From: Karstenula rhodostoma CBS 690.94
Lineage: Eukaryota; Ascomycota; Dothideomycetes; Pleosporales; Didymosphaeriaceae
Reading direction: 5' to 3'
NCBI GenBank assembly: GCA_010093485.1
Contig: MU001494.1
Span: 1,076,301 to 1,140,300, forward strand
DNA length: 64,000 nt
The first letter of the stretch is position 1; every line of letters starts with the position of its first letter. A program made the translations under genes and the position numbers. Of this stretch, positions 14,525-25,403 are shown piece after piece. Below the pieces are notes generated by a model. That model made no database searches, was not told where the DNA came from, and was given only the letters and a program-made list of their open reading frames with translations.

Positions 14525-16638
14525 GGCGGCGGGCTCCCCAGCTTGCGCGCAGCGGGCTCGCGCGTCGGGCAGGTGTTGTGGGAGGCGGGGCGATTTTTAA
14601 TAATAGCAGCGTGCTGCGAACCGGCGGAGCACGTCGGCGGCTGGCCTCGTGGGCGCGGTGCAATGATTGGATGCTGGGAACTCGGCAGCTGCTGAAGGAA
14701 CAATATCTGGGGACGGATGCGCAGGCTCTGCGTGCGTGCCGTACAAAAGATGTCGACTCTTCAGTAGGCCATGACGGGCCGTGCGGTGGTCGAGAGCGAG
14801 AGCGAGAGAACGAGGGTCGAGCGGGCAGGTGAGACGCCTGGCAGTCCTGCTGGAGGATAGGAGGCGGGAGTAAAGAGTCGGGGTTGTACTTTGGGTTCGA
14901 CGGCAGGGATCATGCGATGGAGCTCCGTCGGCGCCCGCTTTGCGGCTTTGAACTGTTTTCAGCAGCGCGGCTTCCAAGGAGCACACGCGAAATAGACTTG
15001 AAACGGATTGCGCAGAACGGGCAGCGCCTGCTGATGTAGAGGTGCGCGGCGCGGCTGAGAGGCGTCGGGGGTTTTTGGATACGTGCAACCGTCAGCCCGC
15101 ATCCGTCTGTAGGTTGTAACACGCCTTTGCAGCGCACCGTCGTCGTCGAGCCCAGAGGAGGCCAGCCAAGCCAAAACCCCCAGCACGATCCCTCCTCGCC
15201 TGGGCCCAGAAACAGCGACGCGACGAGCGTCTCCACTCTCGCTCCCGCTGGATTGAGCATGAACTGATCCTCGGCGCGCTTTGTTGCCAACGCGATGGAC
15301 CTTCGAAGCCGCCCGACGTGACACCCACCTGTCGTCGTACCATGGACGTAGCAGCCGAGACCATGCTGCTTTCCCGATCTGTGTAATCCGTCGAAACGTC
15401 AGCCTTCAATGGCGTCTTGCACACTTTCACTGTTGCAGTTGGTTCCTGACTCGCAAGTGCAAAGCAGCGGCATCTGCCTGCCTTTGTAGTGGTTCGTTTC
15501 CGCTGCAATTTCGTGGCGCGTCTCGCCTATCTCAGGCACAGGGCCGCTAGCTCGTCAACGCGACATGCCCCTGGTGATTCGGGTCCATTGTATCGATATT
15601 CAAGCAGAAGCGCCATGGCGTTGCGCGGTGTAGGAAGTAATGACGTGTTTGGGGGTTGGTGCAGAGCAGCGTTGGAAGGCACAAAGACCTCGCAAACAAA
15701 ACAGGTGACGCAAGGGAGCTATGAGATGCCCACCACCGCGACGCAACCGAGCACCGAAGACAGCTAACGAATCATGACCAGACGAGACGGGCACCCGCTA
15801 CTAAACATGCTTTGACAAAAGCGCCATACACTTACTCGATCCTTCCCAGGTTCCGTACAAGGCACGTGGTCGATTAGCAACAACGCCATGTGCTATGTAT
15901 CGCTTATGCTCCATAACGTCTTTTCCTTTTCGTACCTGCCCACGTACTATATCAGGCCAGGGTCAAAACGATGTTTGAGGAATGGAAATACCAACCTGTC
16001 AACATCATTGTAGCCCGCAGCAGCAGATGTACCTTAAAACACGGAACCCTAAGATACCCATGATTAGAAATGCTATCACACACGATACAGCTCCCGCAAC
16101 AAAAAGCATCATGTGCACAATTTTGTCTTCTTTTTCATGCGTGAAATGCTCCCATGGTTGGAGTATCATGGAGGAGCTTGCCTTTGGGTATCTGTGGTAG
16201 TGGGCTGTTGAGGCTGAGATACGGTATGTGAACAGCGTTCAACAATTTCACGTATACTGCTTCACGTGAACAGTTCAAGCGGCCCTCCATGGCGTGTCGT
16301 TGCACAAGTATCGCAACATCTTCGTGAACGATGCCACATCCAAATACTGGGTTTGATGACGATGCCCTTACAAATTTGGCATCTTTAACAGCAGGTAACC
16401 CAAAGTAAGGCTAAACACAAGACCGACTGTGAGAATAACCTGGAGGTATTGCTATGGTACTGGGATTCGCGCTTGCAGACATGGAGGCTGGTGGTGGTCT
16501 CTTTCCGTTTAGTCATTGGAATATTTCTGATTGGCTGAAAGCTCCACTCGCGCCTCCTCCCCGCCTGACCTGTCTATTCCACCACGGGGCGTCATCTCTG
16601 TCCTCTTCAACAACCGCTGCCCCTTCGCTCATTGAGAC
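14525..16638. other. 2.1-kb intergenic region
   Basis: The first part is the GC-rich promoter of the Flo11-like gene. Beyond about 15500 the sequence becomes richer in AT. The open frames near 14597-15510 lie on both strands of the GC-rich part and translate to Arg/Ser/Pro-rich chance peptides. No domain, tRNA or repeat family is recognised. Confidence 0.45.
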
Positions 16639-16884
16639 ATGCCTAACTTGATGGCAACTGCAACGACTGGCGTCAATGTCGTGGTGGTCGTGGTGAGTTA
16701 CGGACCCTGCAGGTGTTTCCTACTAACTCGACGCTAGTGGTTTGCGTACAACAGCGCGGAGAAATGCTATGCACCTCAGCTGGGGGGCAAGTATACGTTA
16801 TCGCGTCTTATAACCGTACCCCATAATGCCGCCGGTAAAGTATACCGACCTTATAATTCGGAGTCTGCCATTGCTATTACGTGA
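16639..16884 (+). CDS. Possible spliced 66-residue small protein
   Basis: A candidate gene with exons 16639-16692 and 16738-16884. The 45-nt intron has a GTGAGT donor, the branch CTAAC and acceptor GCTAG, so the splice signals are strong. The peptide begins MPNLMATATTGVNVVVVV, continues WFAYNSAEKCYAPQLGGKY and ends before TGA. The second exon stays open for 48 codons. There is no known domain and one cysteine. The valine run could start a short membrane segment. With no homolog in hand this rests on splice signals and frame only. Confidence 0.3.
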
Positions 16885-17194
16885 TCGCGACGACGCCTAT
16901 AAGACAAGCAACACTGCTACTCCAAGTGAACGAGCAAGAGCGGGATTCGTGGGAATGAGTGTGCCTAACACTTAAGATTAGTATCGTTCCCTTGAAACGC
17001 TCTAAATCATCGCCCTGCGCTGCTTGACGCTGGCATTGGAAGCACATATCGTCGGTGTCGATAGTCCCCAGGCTTTCGATGTACCCACAACCAGTGTAAT
17101 ATCCGTCTACGACGCGAGATCGGATACATGGATCCAGCCGGTTTTCCCCCCAACATCGGCAACGCTGATGATATACGTGTTGAGAAGTGCACAT
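16877..17194 (-). CDS. Possible small cysteine-rich protein
   Basis: An open frame of 105 residues starting MCTSQHVYHQRCRCWGE. Its first 65 residues carry a regular cysteine pattern: Cys2, a CxC, a DPC, a GC and a CxxC (MCFQCQRQ). Small fungal hypothetical proteins with a C..CxC..C..CxxC layout are common and probably bind zinc, which is why I list it. The C-terminal part loses that character and the true 3' exon may differ. The opposite strand is open across much of the same stretch, so a chance frame remains quite possible. Confidence 0.25.
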   Translation of the reverse strand: MCTSQHVYHQRCRCWGENRLDPCIRSRVVDGYYTGCGYIESLGTIDTDDMCFQCQRQAAQGDDLERFKGTILILSVRHTHSHESRSCSFTWSSSVACLIGVVAIT

Positions 17195-19550
17195 GTTGGT
17201 GATCTCGCCCAAGGCCTGGTACAGGCCAAGCGAAAAAGCCGGATTACCATGCAGGATGCTACTCTAGAAAAACTTAGCAGGATCGACATGGGTGTATATA
17301 TCCTTTCACAATGTTGGGCATTGTACACGATAATAAAGGAAACCGACGAGAGGAACATTGTATGCAGCACACAGACACAACATGGGCCAACCAGCTTCCA
17401 GGTCTCCCAGGTGTCGCCTATTGGCCGAGAAATCTGCTTCGAATGCAGTGTCCCAGTCCTTATCTGCCTTCGAGCAACAGAACGAAGAGAAAGAATGACG
17501 AAGTCACGGAACTCCAGTTGGCTAGATGGTTTTGCAATACGAAGATTCTCGCGACGAATCGAAGCCACATTTCATCCCAAGATTGTCTTGACGCTCTCGA
17601 TAACGCATCTTAGTGCCTGTGGAAGTCAGCTCAACGATGGAAACATTTGGATGGACTTCAAAAGCCGATTAGCGCACAAGCCAATAACAGACCAGGTCGA
17701 GTCTAGGACCTCCCAATGGAAGAGCTCAAGTATTCGAGGGTCACCACGTGCCTCTCACACACCGTGTGGCCATGCTTGGAACCTGGGAAGAAAATTGTCA
17801 CGTGACAACCACAGAGACCGGAAGCACACGTGAGGTCGGATCGACTTCGATGACCATATCCGAACAAGATACAACCTCTGGACTCGCAGACTTTCACATG
17901 TCACTGTCTGGTTATACGTGCGACCAATAAAGGTTCTGAGAGGAGTGCTGTCGAACGAGTGAACGGGAGACAGCTGCCACAGGTGTCCTTGAGCAGGGCA
18001 AACCTCGACAGGTATTAAATATTGTCGACAAGGTGGCCACAGATGGCAACTCCCCTCGAGAAAGAGTGCATGGGATGTGGCTCGCGTCGGGTGCCCGGTG
18101 CAGCCGATTAGGGTGGTGGGCAATACTGATGACAAACGAGCCCAGGAGGACTGGGATGAGTGAGCGTGCACGTCAGTCCTCCAGCAGTCTCTGACTCTCT
18201 GGGCAACGCCTCCCCCAGATTTCCATCCACTTTGTCGGTACGGTGCGTGGCCTGTGTTTAGTTCCCGACGGTCCGTCACGGCCATAATTTGCCTCCGCAT
18301 CGGCGGTCTGCTGTTGCATAGCCTTGCGTCCATGCAGGTACCGTCGAGCAACCCCACGAGTTCCAGACTTCCTCCTACGATGTGGTTGGTTGGGTCATGC
18401 GCACGAGCGGTTCGGGATGGAGATGAATTGACTTTTCATGCTCCTTTACAGATTGCTGGAGGTTCCCCAAAGGCGGAGCTTGGAGACACCCGACAGCGGG
18501 GGCAAAGTGATGGCGAACAGCGACAGGAGATGTATCGTTCTAGCAAGCAACAATCATCTCTCAATTCGGATCGAGGGGGTCAGGGTGTTGGTACCTGTCG
18601 GGAGGATAGCGAGCAGACGCAGGCATGGAGGCACACTGTCGCCGCCGCGAACCGGGAGCGCCTGGCCCCCGGGATCATCCGAGCTCGTATGAGCAGGACA
18701 GCAGCATCTGGAGAACCCCCCAAGCACACACGTGGAATGTGCGGCTTTACCGTATCTGGTCAAAGACGTCCCCGGATTTGCGTTGGCTTATCGTGCAGCC
18801 CGCAACACGCAGTCTTCTGCCCCGACGAGGCCCTGTCACACACACATGAAGTTGAGGTCAGGATTTTCGCATGGGCGAATTTTGCTGCGACCACGCTCGA
18901 CACGAAGTCTTCACGATGGGACAAAACAGCGCGGGCGCATTACGTTTGAGCATCAATCATCGCTGGCCAATCACAGGCGAGGAGGGCCCTTATCTTCGAC
19001 CCGCGGCCCAGTGTGGGGCACGATGCCAGCGTCGCGGGGATGGCCACGAACCGAACGCCTCGACCGTCCCGGTAGCCGACATGGCAACAACGGATCGTCG
19101 GGTTAACGTGCGGCTTTTTCCAGGATCAAGCGTGGCTAGAAAATTCACGCATTGCATGCATGTGGTGACGAAGTGGGGTTGGAGCGAGGGGACTTTGGGG
19201 GCAGGTAGTACGACGAGCAACGAGGTCGGGAGGACGGCCATCTCTGCGACAATGAAACTTTGCATTCACGATTCTGTAGACGCGCTAGAAGCAGAGATGG
19301 AACACTGCGAAGTGGACCAGGTGGATCCGTGCGTATTGTATGTACAAGAATATATACGGCACTATTGCCAACGTTGAGCACTGGCCAGGCAACTATCTAT
19401 AGACGGCCTGGGTGGTTGCTGGTGAGAAAGTTCACTAAGAGCAACGGTTTCGACGAGGTTGAGGGGCGTTATCGCTATCGCCACACTCTCCCCACTCCCT
19501 TTTGCAGCTAGCGCGACCGTCGAGGGCAGCACACGCCGCTGATACGAGTG

Positions 19551-19572
19551 CATCTGCATCTGCATCTGCATC
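19551..19572 (+). repeat. GCATCT hexamer repeat
   Basis: About 3.7 perfect copies of GCATCT lie roughly 700 bases upstream of the glutamine synthetase start. A short GCA-rich trinucleotide run follows at about 19636-19653. Both are simple repeats in noncoding DNA. Confidence 0.85.
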
Positions 19573-20143
19573 GCGACGTCGAATTCGGTGGTGACGGCAG
19601 CGGACTTGCGGTGAGCCCGAGTCGAGCAGCCGTGAGCAGCAGCAGCAGCAGCGGCGCGTCGTGGCAGAGCGACGTTTGCCATGGACAAAGCGGCCACATG
19701 CGGAATGCAGAGGCGGAGCCACCGTGCCCAGCCGCCGCTTGGAGCCCTGTCAGCGGTCAGCGCGCCGCTAGGGCCACGCTCCAGTCTGCTACGAACAAAG
19801 ATGCAGTAATAATGAATTGATTCACGGGCGGCGACGAGAAATGGCCGCGTGCAGATTGGCCCGCCCGCCCGTGACACAGGCGGCGGTTGAGGTGCAGTCG
19901 CGGGCCCAGATAGGCGCATCCTTGGGGTGCAGCAGGGCCCCCCAGCACATTCACCGTCTTGTTGCATCTTCATCCCACGGAATCAGTTCGGCGGACGCCT
20001 CTTCTAACTCTTGGCCTGTGCCAGCCTAACAGTCTATCTACCTCACAGCCGCCCCGCCATCGCCCGACACTCTAGTCGAAGCCTACTTAAGGGTCGGACC
20101 CCCAGTTCTGTCAATCCCGCATATACCACACTTTTACCCATTG

Positions 20144-20164
20144 CTGTACTCTGTACTCTGTACT
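20144..20164 (+). repeat. CTGTACT heptamer tandem repeat in the glutamine synthetase leader
   Basis: Three perfect copies of a 7-base unit, about 100 bases before the start codon and so probably within the 5' leader or core promoter. Confidence 0.85.
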
Positions 20165-20179
20165 CTGCCTCGACACTCC

Positions 20180-20207
20180 TCACGCCTCACGCCTCACGCC
20201 TCACGCC
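20180..20207 (+). repeat. TCACGCC heptamer tandem repeat in the glutamine synthetase leader
   Basis: Four perfect copies of a different 7-base unit, 15 bases after the CTGTACT array. Two unrelated heptamer arrays in one leader could vary in copy number between strains. Confidence 0.85.
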
Positions 20208-20262
20208 TCACTTCCTCCACAATCTTGGACGTTGCCCTGCTTCGTTGCACACCACCGCAGTC

Positions 20263-21893
20263 ATGGCCGAATCAACAATCGTCTCCAATGCCGCCAACGT
20301 GAGTCAATGGTCGCGTGCTACTTCTCGCCCTCAGAAGCTGACTCGTTCGCAGCTCGCAAAGTACCTTCAGCTCCCGCAGAAGGGCAAGATCACCGCCGAG
20401 TACGTGTGGATAGACGGCTCCAACGGCGTCCGCTCAAAATCCAGGGTGAGCATTTACCATTGTTTCTTCCTGCCTTGGCCGCCAGCCCGCGCCTTCTGGC
20501 CTCGAATACTGCACCGGCCTGCGTAGTCCCTCGAAAGGGGGAACGCATACATGCACAACGCGGTTGCGGTTGCGGTTACACTGCAACCGCTGCGGGTATT
20601 CGGAGCCAGCGACGTGCGGTGACCTCATGCAGCCGCATGGCCGGGGTGCGCGGGCCGTGTTTGGTTTTGCTTTGGCTTTCTTATCGTCCCGCTCCACGAT
20701 AAGCATCGCGGAGGGGCAGTCACCCCCCCCTGCACGATTCCTTCGCGTGGCAGACAGGCGCGGCGCTGACGCCAATGCCAACATCCATCATGGACACGTT
20801 GCTGACTCCTGCTCTAGACCCTGGACAAAAAGATCACCAAGGTCGAGGACCTGCCCGAATGGAACTTTGACGGTTCGTCGACCGGCCAGGCTCCCGGCGA
20901 CAACTCCGATGTCTACCTCAAGCCCGTTGCCTTCTACCCGGACCCCTTCCGGCTGGGTGACAACATCCTTGTCATGACCGAGACGTATGGTGCCGACGGA
21001 AAGCCCAACAAGTACAACTACCGCCACGACGCCGCCATTGTGCTTAACCAGCACAAAGGCCACGACATCTGGTTTGGTCTCGAGCAGGAGTACACCCTCC
21101 TCGACGTCAACGGCTGGCCGTATGGCTGGCCCAAGAACGGCTTCCCGGCCCCCCAGGGTCCCTACTACTGCGGTGTCGGCACCGGCAAGGTCTTCTGCCG
21201 TGACATTGTCGAGGCTCACTACCGCGCCTGCCTGTATGCCGAAATCAACATCTCGGGCACCAACGCCGAGGTCATGCCCGCTCAGTGGGAATACCAAGTC
21301 GGCCCCGTCGACGGCATCTCCAGTACGTTTTCCCACCAACTTCCCCAGAATAGTGGAGCATGCTAATTACGTAACTAGTGGGCGACCAGCTCTGGATGTC
21401 CCGATTCATCCTCCACCGCGTCGCTGAGGAGTTTGGCGCCAAGGTGACGTTCGCGCCCAAGCCCATCCCCGGTGACTGGAACGGTGCCGGTCTCCACACC
21501 AACGTCTCCTCCAAGGAGATGCGCGAGGAGGGCGGCATGAAGCACATCGAGGCTGCCATGGAGAAGCTCGCCAAGCGTCAGGCCGAGCACATGGCCGTCT
21601 ACGGCGAGGACAACCAGCAGCGTATGAGCGGCAAGCACGAGACCTCAAGTTACGACAAGTTCACCTGGGGCGTCGCCAACCGTGGCTCCTCCGTCCGCAT
21701 ACCCCGCTCGGTCGCTGCCGAGGGCAAGGGCTACTTCGAGGACCGCCGCCCTGCCTCCAACGGTGACCCATACCAGCTCACCGGTATCATCACCGAGACT
21801 CTGTATGGCAAGGTCGATGGTGCCGACGTCGCTGCCTTCGCCGAAGGCACCGCCGCCGTTGAGGAGCTCGTTGTCCCCATTGCGAAACCCTAG
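20263..21893 (+). CDS. glnA: Glutamine synthetase (glutamate-ammonia ligase)
   Basis: Predicted 382-residue eukaryotic-type (GSII) enzyme that makes glutamine from glutamate, ammonia and ATP in the cytosol. Exons are 20263-20298, 20353-20445, 20818-21322 and 21379-21893. The first intron (20299-20352) is 54 nt and in frame, so an unspliced reading looks open. Splicing restores [15 protein letters not shown], matching the usual fungal N-terminus. Signatures are [17 protein letters not shown], the ATP-site segment [25 protein letters not shown] and [10 protein letters not shown] near the C-terminus. The 372-nt second intron is unusually long for this gene-dense block and holds a GC-rich hairpin. 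Codon use is strongly biased to C-ending codons in the later exons, as expected for a highly expressed gene. Confidence 0.97.
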
Positions 21894-22353
21894 AGACGTT
21901 TCGTTTCTCTAGTGGCTGCGTTTACTTGACTTCTCTTCACCCCCTTAGACTTCTGGCGTTGTGATTGGGTTTTAACGATTCCCGCCTCTACTTTGAAGGT
22001 CATGTTATGGAGGTGCCGTTCGAGTGGTGCCTTGAGTTGGCTGAGTTGGCTGCATGTAGTATACCATAGCCAGTGATGAGACACTGCGCACGATAATGAA
22101 GAGAGACGTTGATTACCTTTTACAGAATGTCCTCACCGTCGCCTGCCTATAAACCTGTACCCATGTCCCAGTATTCTGACAAATTTTGATACCTATATAC
22201 AGGACGTGTTCATCATTCGTCATGGCCGTTCCTCTCCGTTTTGCTTCCAACGAGTTTCCTCGCCGGCCAATGGTTGGCACGCACGCACGCTAGTCTATGG
22301 GTATACCTATAACGACCTCCCATCGTTGATCTCTGCCTGTCTCCTCCGCTCGT
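21894..22353. other. Convergent 3' regions of glnA and MED1
   Basis: Contains only the two 3' untranslated regions. T-rich stretches follow the glnA stop codon. No further gene is seen. Confidence 0.5.
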
Positions 22354-24426
22354 TCAACCATTCTTCACAACCTCTCGCCTAATCCACTCCGCCCAAATCC
22401 CGAGGTCCCCACACACGTCTAGCGCCTTCTCCAACCGCTTGACCTTCTCCCGCGCCTTCTCAACCCCTTCGATGTCCACCTCGCCTGTCTTGCTCGCACC
22501 AGTGTCGGCATCCACGACGTTTTGCTCACTGATGTAAATGTCCGCATTCTCGCCCACGTCGACGACTAGCCTGAACGGTGGGTGGGATTGCCTAGTAGAA
22601 GACGAAAGGCTGTTCTGCGAGAGCAACCGACTCAAGAGGTCGGATGCATTGGACGAGAGGGGAGTCTCAGGTGCGGACGAGAGGGGGTGTGGGAAGTGTA
22701 GTGCAATTTTTGGAGAGGGCGGTGTGTACGCAAGTGTGAGGTCTGTCTGTAAGCCTTGCTCTTTGTCGTCTTTGGGCGTGGTCGGAGGAGAGAGTGGGTT
22801 CTGTTGGGGTGCAGCCTTGGGAGGTGCATGGGCACCGAAGACGTCTTGTACGAGCGAGGTAGTAAAAGCGTACTGTCGGAATGTAGGGAGCAAGGCAACA
22901 AGTTGGCGAGGGTGCTGGAATGGCAGCGAGTCGAGCGTGCGGGCGTATTCTAGTCTGGGTACGTAGAGCGTGTTTGCGTGGGCAGTATGACTTTCGTTTC
23001 CAGCGTGGTCAATGGTGAGGACCTTGGTTGTGCTGCGTACCTCGGGTGTATGTCCGCCTGCCGCAGTGGACATGCCGGGATCCGTTTCTTCTGGTCTGAG
23101 TGCAAGACCAACAAAGGTCGTAGCTCGAAGGTCTTGCGGGTTGTATTCCAGTCCAACTGACTGCAGTACAGTGACGTAGAGAGATAATGGAACCACAAGA
23201 GGCGGGTTGAACTTGGCGACAAAGCGGATGTTGGGCAGTCGGCCTGGTGCGTTGTCGATGTTTATGGCATCGTGGTCACCCCCCTGGGAAGCGGAATCCA
23301 GGTATGTAGGTTTTGGCTCTAGCCAGTCTATCTTGCTTTGCGGAGTATTGAGGAGAAGGTTATTAATGTCAGCATCGGGTTGAGCATCTGGTGCCTTTTC
23401 GACATCATCTCCTATCCAAGAGTCCGGTATGCGTATCGGTGTGTACATAGATGAGGGCGAGGACTCGCACTCGATGGTAAGCGAGTAGATCCTGTTGTTG
23501 TCTAAATCTGCTTCTTCTGGGTATGCCTCGAGGTTTCTGGAGTCCGTCTCATCCTTATCCTTGCCTTTCAGTGAGGCAGCCTTTTGCGCTTTCTGCGGTA
23601 TCAGATGCCGTCGATCCATCCAGTACTCCAGACTTAGCCCGAGACAATGTCCCGTGTTCATTCGCGGCCTCCCACTCTTCTTGCACAGAACCTCCCTCTC
23701 AGCCTTGTAGCTTGCATTTGACCCATCCGATCCAATGAGCTCCAGTGCCAGCTTCTTCTCATGCTCAAACAGCTTCTTTAAGCTCGCGTGGACGCTGAAA
23801 ATTGCCTTGTAGCACGGGATCCCTGCATTTGCCTTGCTCAATTTGTCCATGTTCATCAACTTATCCAGATTGAGCGAAAAGCGATCCAGCGTGGTATTGA
23901 TCCTACGAACGCCCGGTGGTGGAATCAGACTCTTCTTCAGTATCCTCGAGCCGGACGTTTTGTACACATCGTCATCATCGCTCGCCAGATCAAGCTTCAC
24001 GCTCGTCACGTCCTCGTTCAATAAACTGATCTCGCACACGGCTTCGTCTCCCAGGCCGAGGACCAGCACCACGGTCCCGTCACCTTGCACATCCCGCATC
24101 ATTACGATGTGCTCTTGCTTGCATAGCGCGGCTATGCCCTCTTCGCTCACCCGGCCCTTGCGCTTGTTGATCAAAGCGATTATGCTTTCGAGGCGGCGTC
24201 GGCGTTCTTCTTCGTCGGCGCGCCCGAGTTGGCTGGCGGTGAGACCTAGCGAAGACATGCCCATGCCGCTCATGGAGATGCCCATGCCAACGCCACCTTC
24301 GCCGAGCATATTTAGGACGGCGGGCGAGTCGAAGTTCATGGGCGGGACGCTGCGGGGTGCGGGAGACGAGAGGTTGTGAAAGTGCTGCTTCTGCGGTGTG
24401 TTTGTCGAGGGCGTAGGCGTCGCCAT
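22354..24426 (-). CDS. MED1: Mediator complex subunit 1
   Basis: Intron-free 690-residue protein resembling fungal Med1, a middle-module subunit of Mediator that links transcription factors to RNA polymerase II. The N-terminal 80 residues are flexible and Gly/Met-rich (GMGISMSGMGMSSLGL). The Med1 domain then starts with a charged helix (ADEEERRRRLESIIALINKR) and continues through LDRFSLNLDKLMNMDKLSKA and YKAIFSVHASLKKLFEHEKK, which are typical of the family. The C-terminal 150 residues are Ser/Pro-rich, followed by a final helix. The ATG at 24426 is the first in frame. The length fits filamentous fungal members. Location is the nucleus. Confidence 0.85.
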   Translation of the reverse strand: MATPTPSTNTPQKQHFHNLSSPAPRSVPPMNFDSPAVLNMLGEGGVGMGISMSGMGMSSLGLTASQLGRADEEERRRRLESIIALINKRKGRVSEEGIAALCKQEHIVMMRDVQGDGTVVLVLGLGDEAVCEISLLNEDVTSVKLDLASDDDDVYKTSGSRILKKSLIPPPGVRRINTTLDRFSLNLDKLMNMDKLSKANAGIPCYKAIFSVHASLKKLFEHEKKLALELIGSDGSNASYKAEREVLCKKSGRPRMNTGHCLGLSLEYWMDRRHLIPQKAQKAASLKGKDKDETDSRNLEAYPEEADLDNNRIYSLTIECESSPSSMYTPIRIPDSWIGDDVEKAPDAQPDADINNLLLNTPQSKIDWLEPKPTYLDSASQGGDHDAINIDNAPGRLPNIRFVAKFNPPLVVPLSLYVTVLQSVGLEYNPQDLRATTFVGLALRPEETDPGMSTAAGGHTPEVRSTTKVLTIDHAGNESHTAHANTLYVPRLEYARTLDSLPFQHPRQLVALLPTFRQYAFTTSLVQDVFGAHAPPKAAPQQNPLSPPTTPKDDKEQGLQTDLTLAYTPPSPKIALHFPHPLSSAPETPLSSNASDLLSRLLSQNSLSSSTRQSHPPFRLVVDVGENADIYISEQNVVDADTGASKTGEVDIEGVEKAREKVKRLEKALDVCGDLGIWAEWIRREVVKNG

Positions 24427-24792
24427 TGTTGCGAGCGGGGAGATTTCTCTTTGAAGAAGAGGCGTTGCGCGCTATTGCAGCGAGAGGGTGATCATATCGT
24501 GGCGCGGCGCTGTTGTTGACTGTTAAAGACGAGCACCTGCCGTGCGCGCAGCTTGGAGCTCTCACGAGTCATGTCTTGGCACATGTCAGTGACCGTTACA
24601 CAATAGATGTGCGCTCCGAACAGAGATCAAATGCAGAAACGACAAAGGTTAGTTACATTAATATTCGCGTGAAAACATTCATGTCGCTGAGGGGTATAAT
24701 GCTGCGAATTCCTCCATGTCACACACCATGCCCAAAATCGCGCCGTGCTGCGCCAGGTGCTCAGGTCCTCAACAACCTCGCCGGGCAAGGCC
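24427..24792. other. Intergenic, promoter of MED1
   Basis: Lies between two minus-strand genes and holds the MED1 promoter and the 3' end of the small Cys-rich gene. Nothing else is recognised. Confidence 0.45.
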
Positions 24793-25403
24793 TTAGTCCA
24801 GCTCGATAAAATACTCGTCATCTTCGGGTATCTCCGTGATCTTTCCTTTGGTGCGCGAGCCGCGCTTTGAAACTTGGGGGGCGGCTTTTCCACCCTTCCC
24901 TTTACCCTTTGTAACAACCCTCGCACTTCCAGTCTCACTAGCCGTCTCTTCATCCGGGGTCACGATACCAGCTTCAATTGTCCGGACTTGTGAGCTCGTT
25001 ACATTTCCGCGCCCATACTCAATTTCCCTCGGCCTCTTGCGCGGCCGGTCGAGACCTTCCCGCTGCTCCCGCAGCGCCTTGTCCCGAGCCTCCTGTTCCC
25101 ATCGCTTACGGATCTCGTCTTCCTCCTTGTTCTCCATGCTGTGGAAGGATGCGTGGTGCCCGCAGCCGTCACACTCGAAACTAGATGTGCTCTGTGTGGA
25201 GTCAGCGCTGAATGAAGGTGATATGTAATCCGCCACACACTCCGCGAATAATGGTGAGAAGCGAAGGGCGCATGTACCTTGAGAGGATGCAGCATGAAAC
25301 GTAAACATGGACACTTCGCCGACATTATGGATGGCTTGTAGTTGCATTGGCCTCGTGGTGGAACGTAGTTTGCCCAGACTGTGGGTGTAGCCATTGCGGG
25401 CAT
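24793..25403 (-). CDS. Small putative zinc-binding hypothetical protein
   Basis: Two exons (25278-25403 and 24793-25191, 86-nt intron) give 174 residues, or 171 from the second ATG at 25394. I do not recognise a named family. The N-terminal 70 residues have a Cys/His pattern: CNYKPS, then KCPCLRFMLHP, and across the splice SSFECDGCGHHASFH. Four to five cysteines and several histidines could form one or two zinc sites. A charged helix follows (RKRWEQEARDKALREQRE), then a basic stretch RPRKRPRE that looks like a nuclear localisation signal, and a conserved-looking acidic end DDEYFIELD. A nuclear protein binding RNA, DNA or a partner is a guess. Confidence 0.75.

Larger units (their letters stand above)
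17195..20262. other. 3-kb region upstream of glutamine synthetase
   Basis: No gene is supported. Frames on the plus strand at 17024-17833, 18254-18949 and 18871-19377 are long but give domainless translations with unusual composition. The last kilobase is the glutamine synthetase promoter. It contains two HGATAR-type sequences (AGATAG near 19907 and its complement CTATCT near 20033). These could bind an AreA-type nitrogen regulator, as known for fungal nitrogen genes, but short GATA matches are frequent by chance. Confidence 0.4.

Noticed and set aside
17024..17833. Plus-strand frame of 269 residues
   Set aside because: It has no recognisable domain, signal or codon preference, and the opposite strand is open too. 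Length alone is not convincing.
18254..19377. Overlapping plus-strand frames of 231 and 168 residues
   Set aside because: They overlap in different frames, lack domains and sit in the promoter-rich region before glutamine synthetase.
20011..20262. In-frame 84-codon N-terminal extension of glutamine synthetase, Arg/Ser-rich and acid-free like a mitochondrial presequence
   Set aside because: There is no ATG in that frame; the open stretch starts at a TTG. The composition is explained by the C/T-rich leader and its heptamer repeats.
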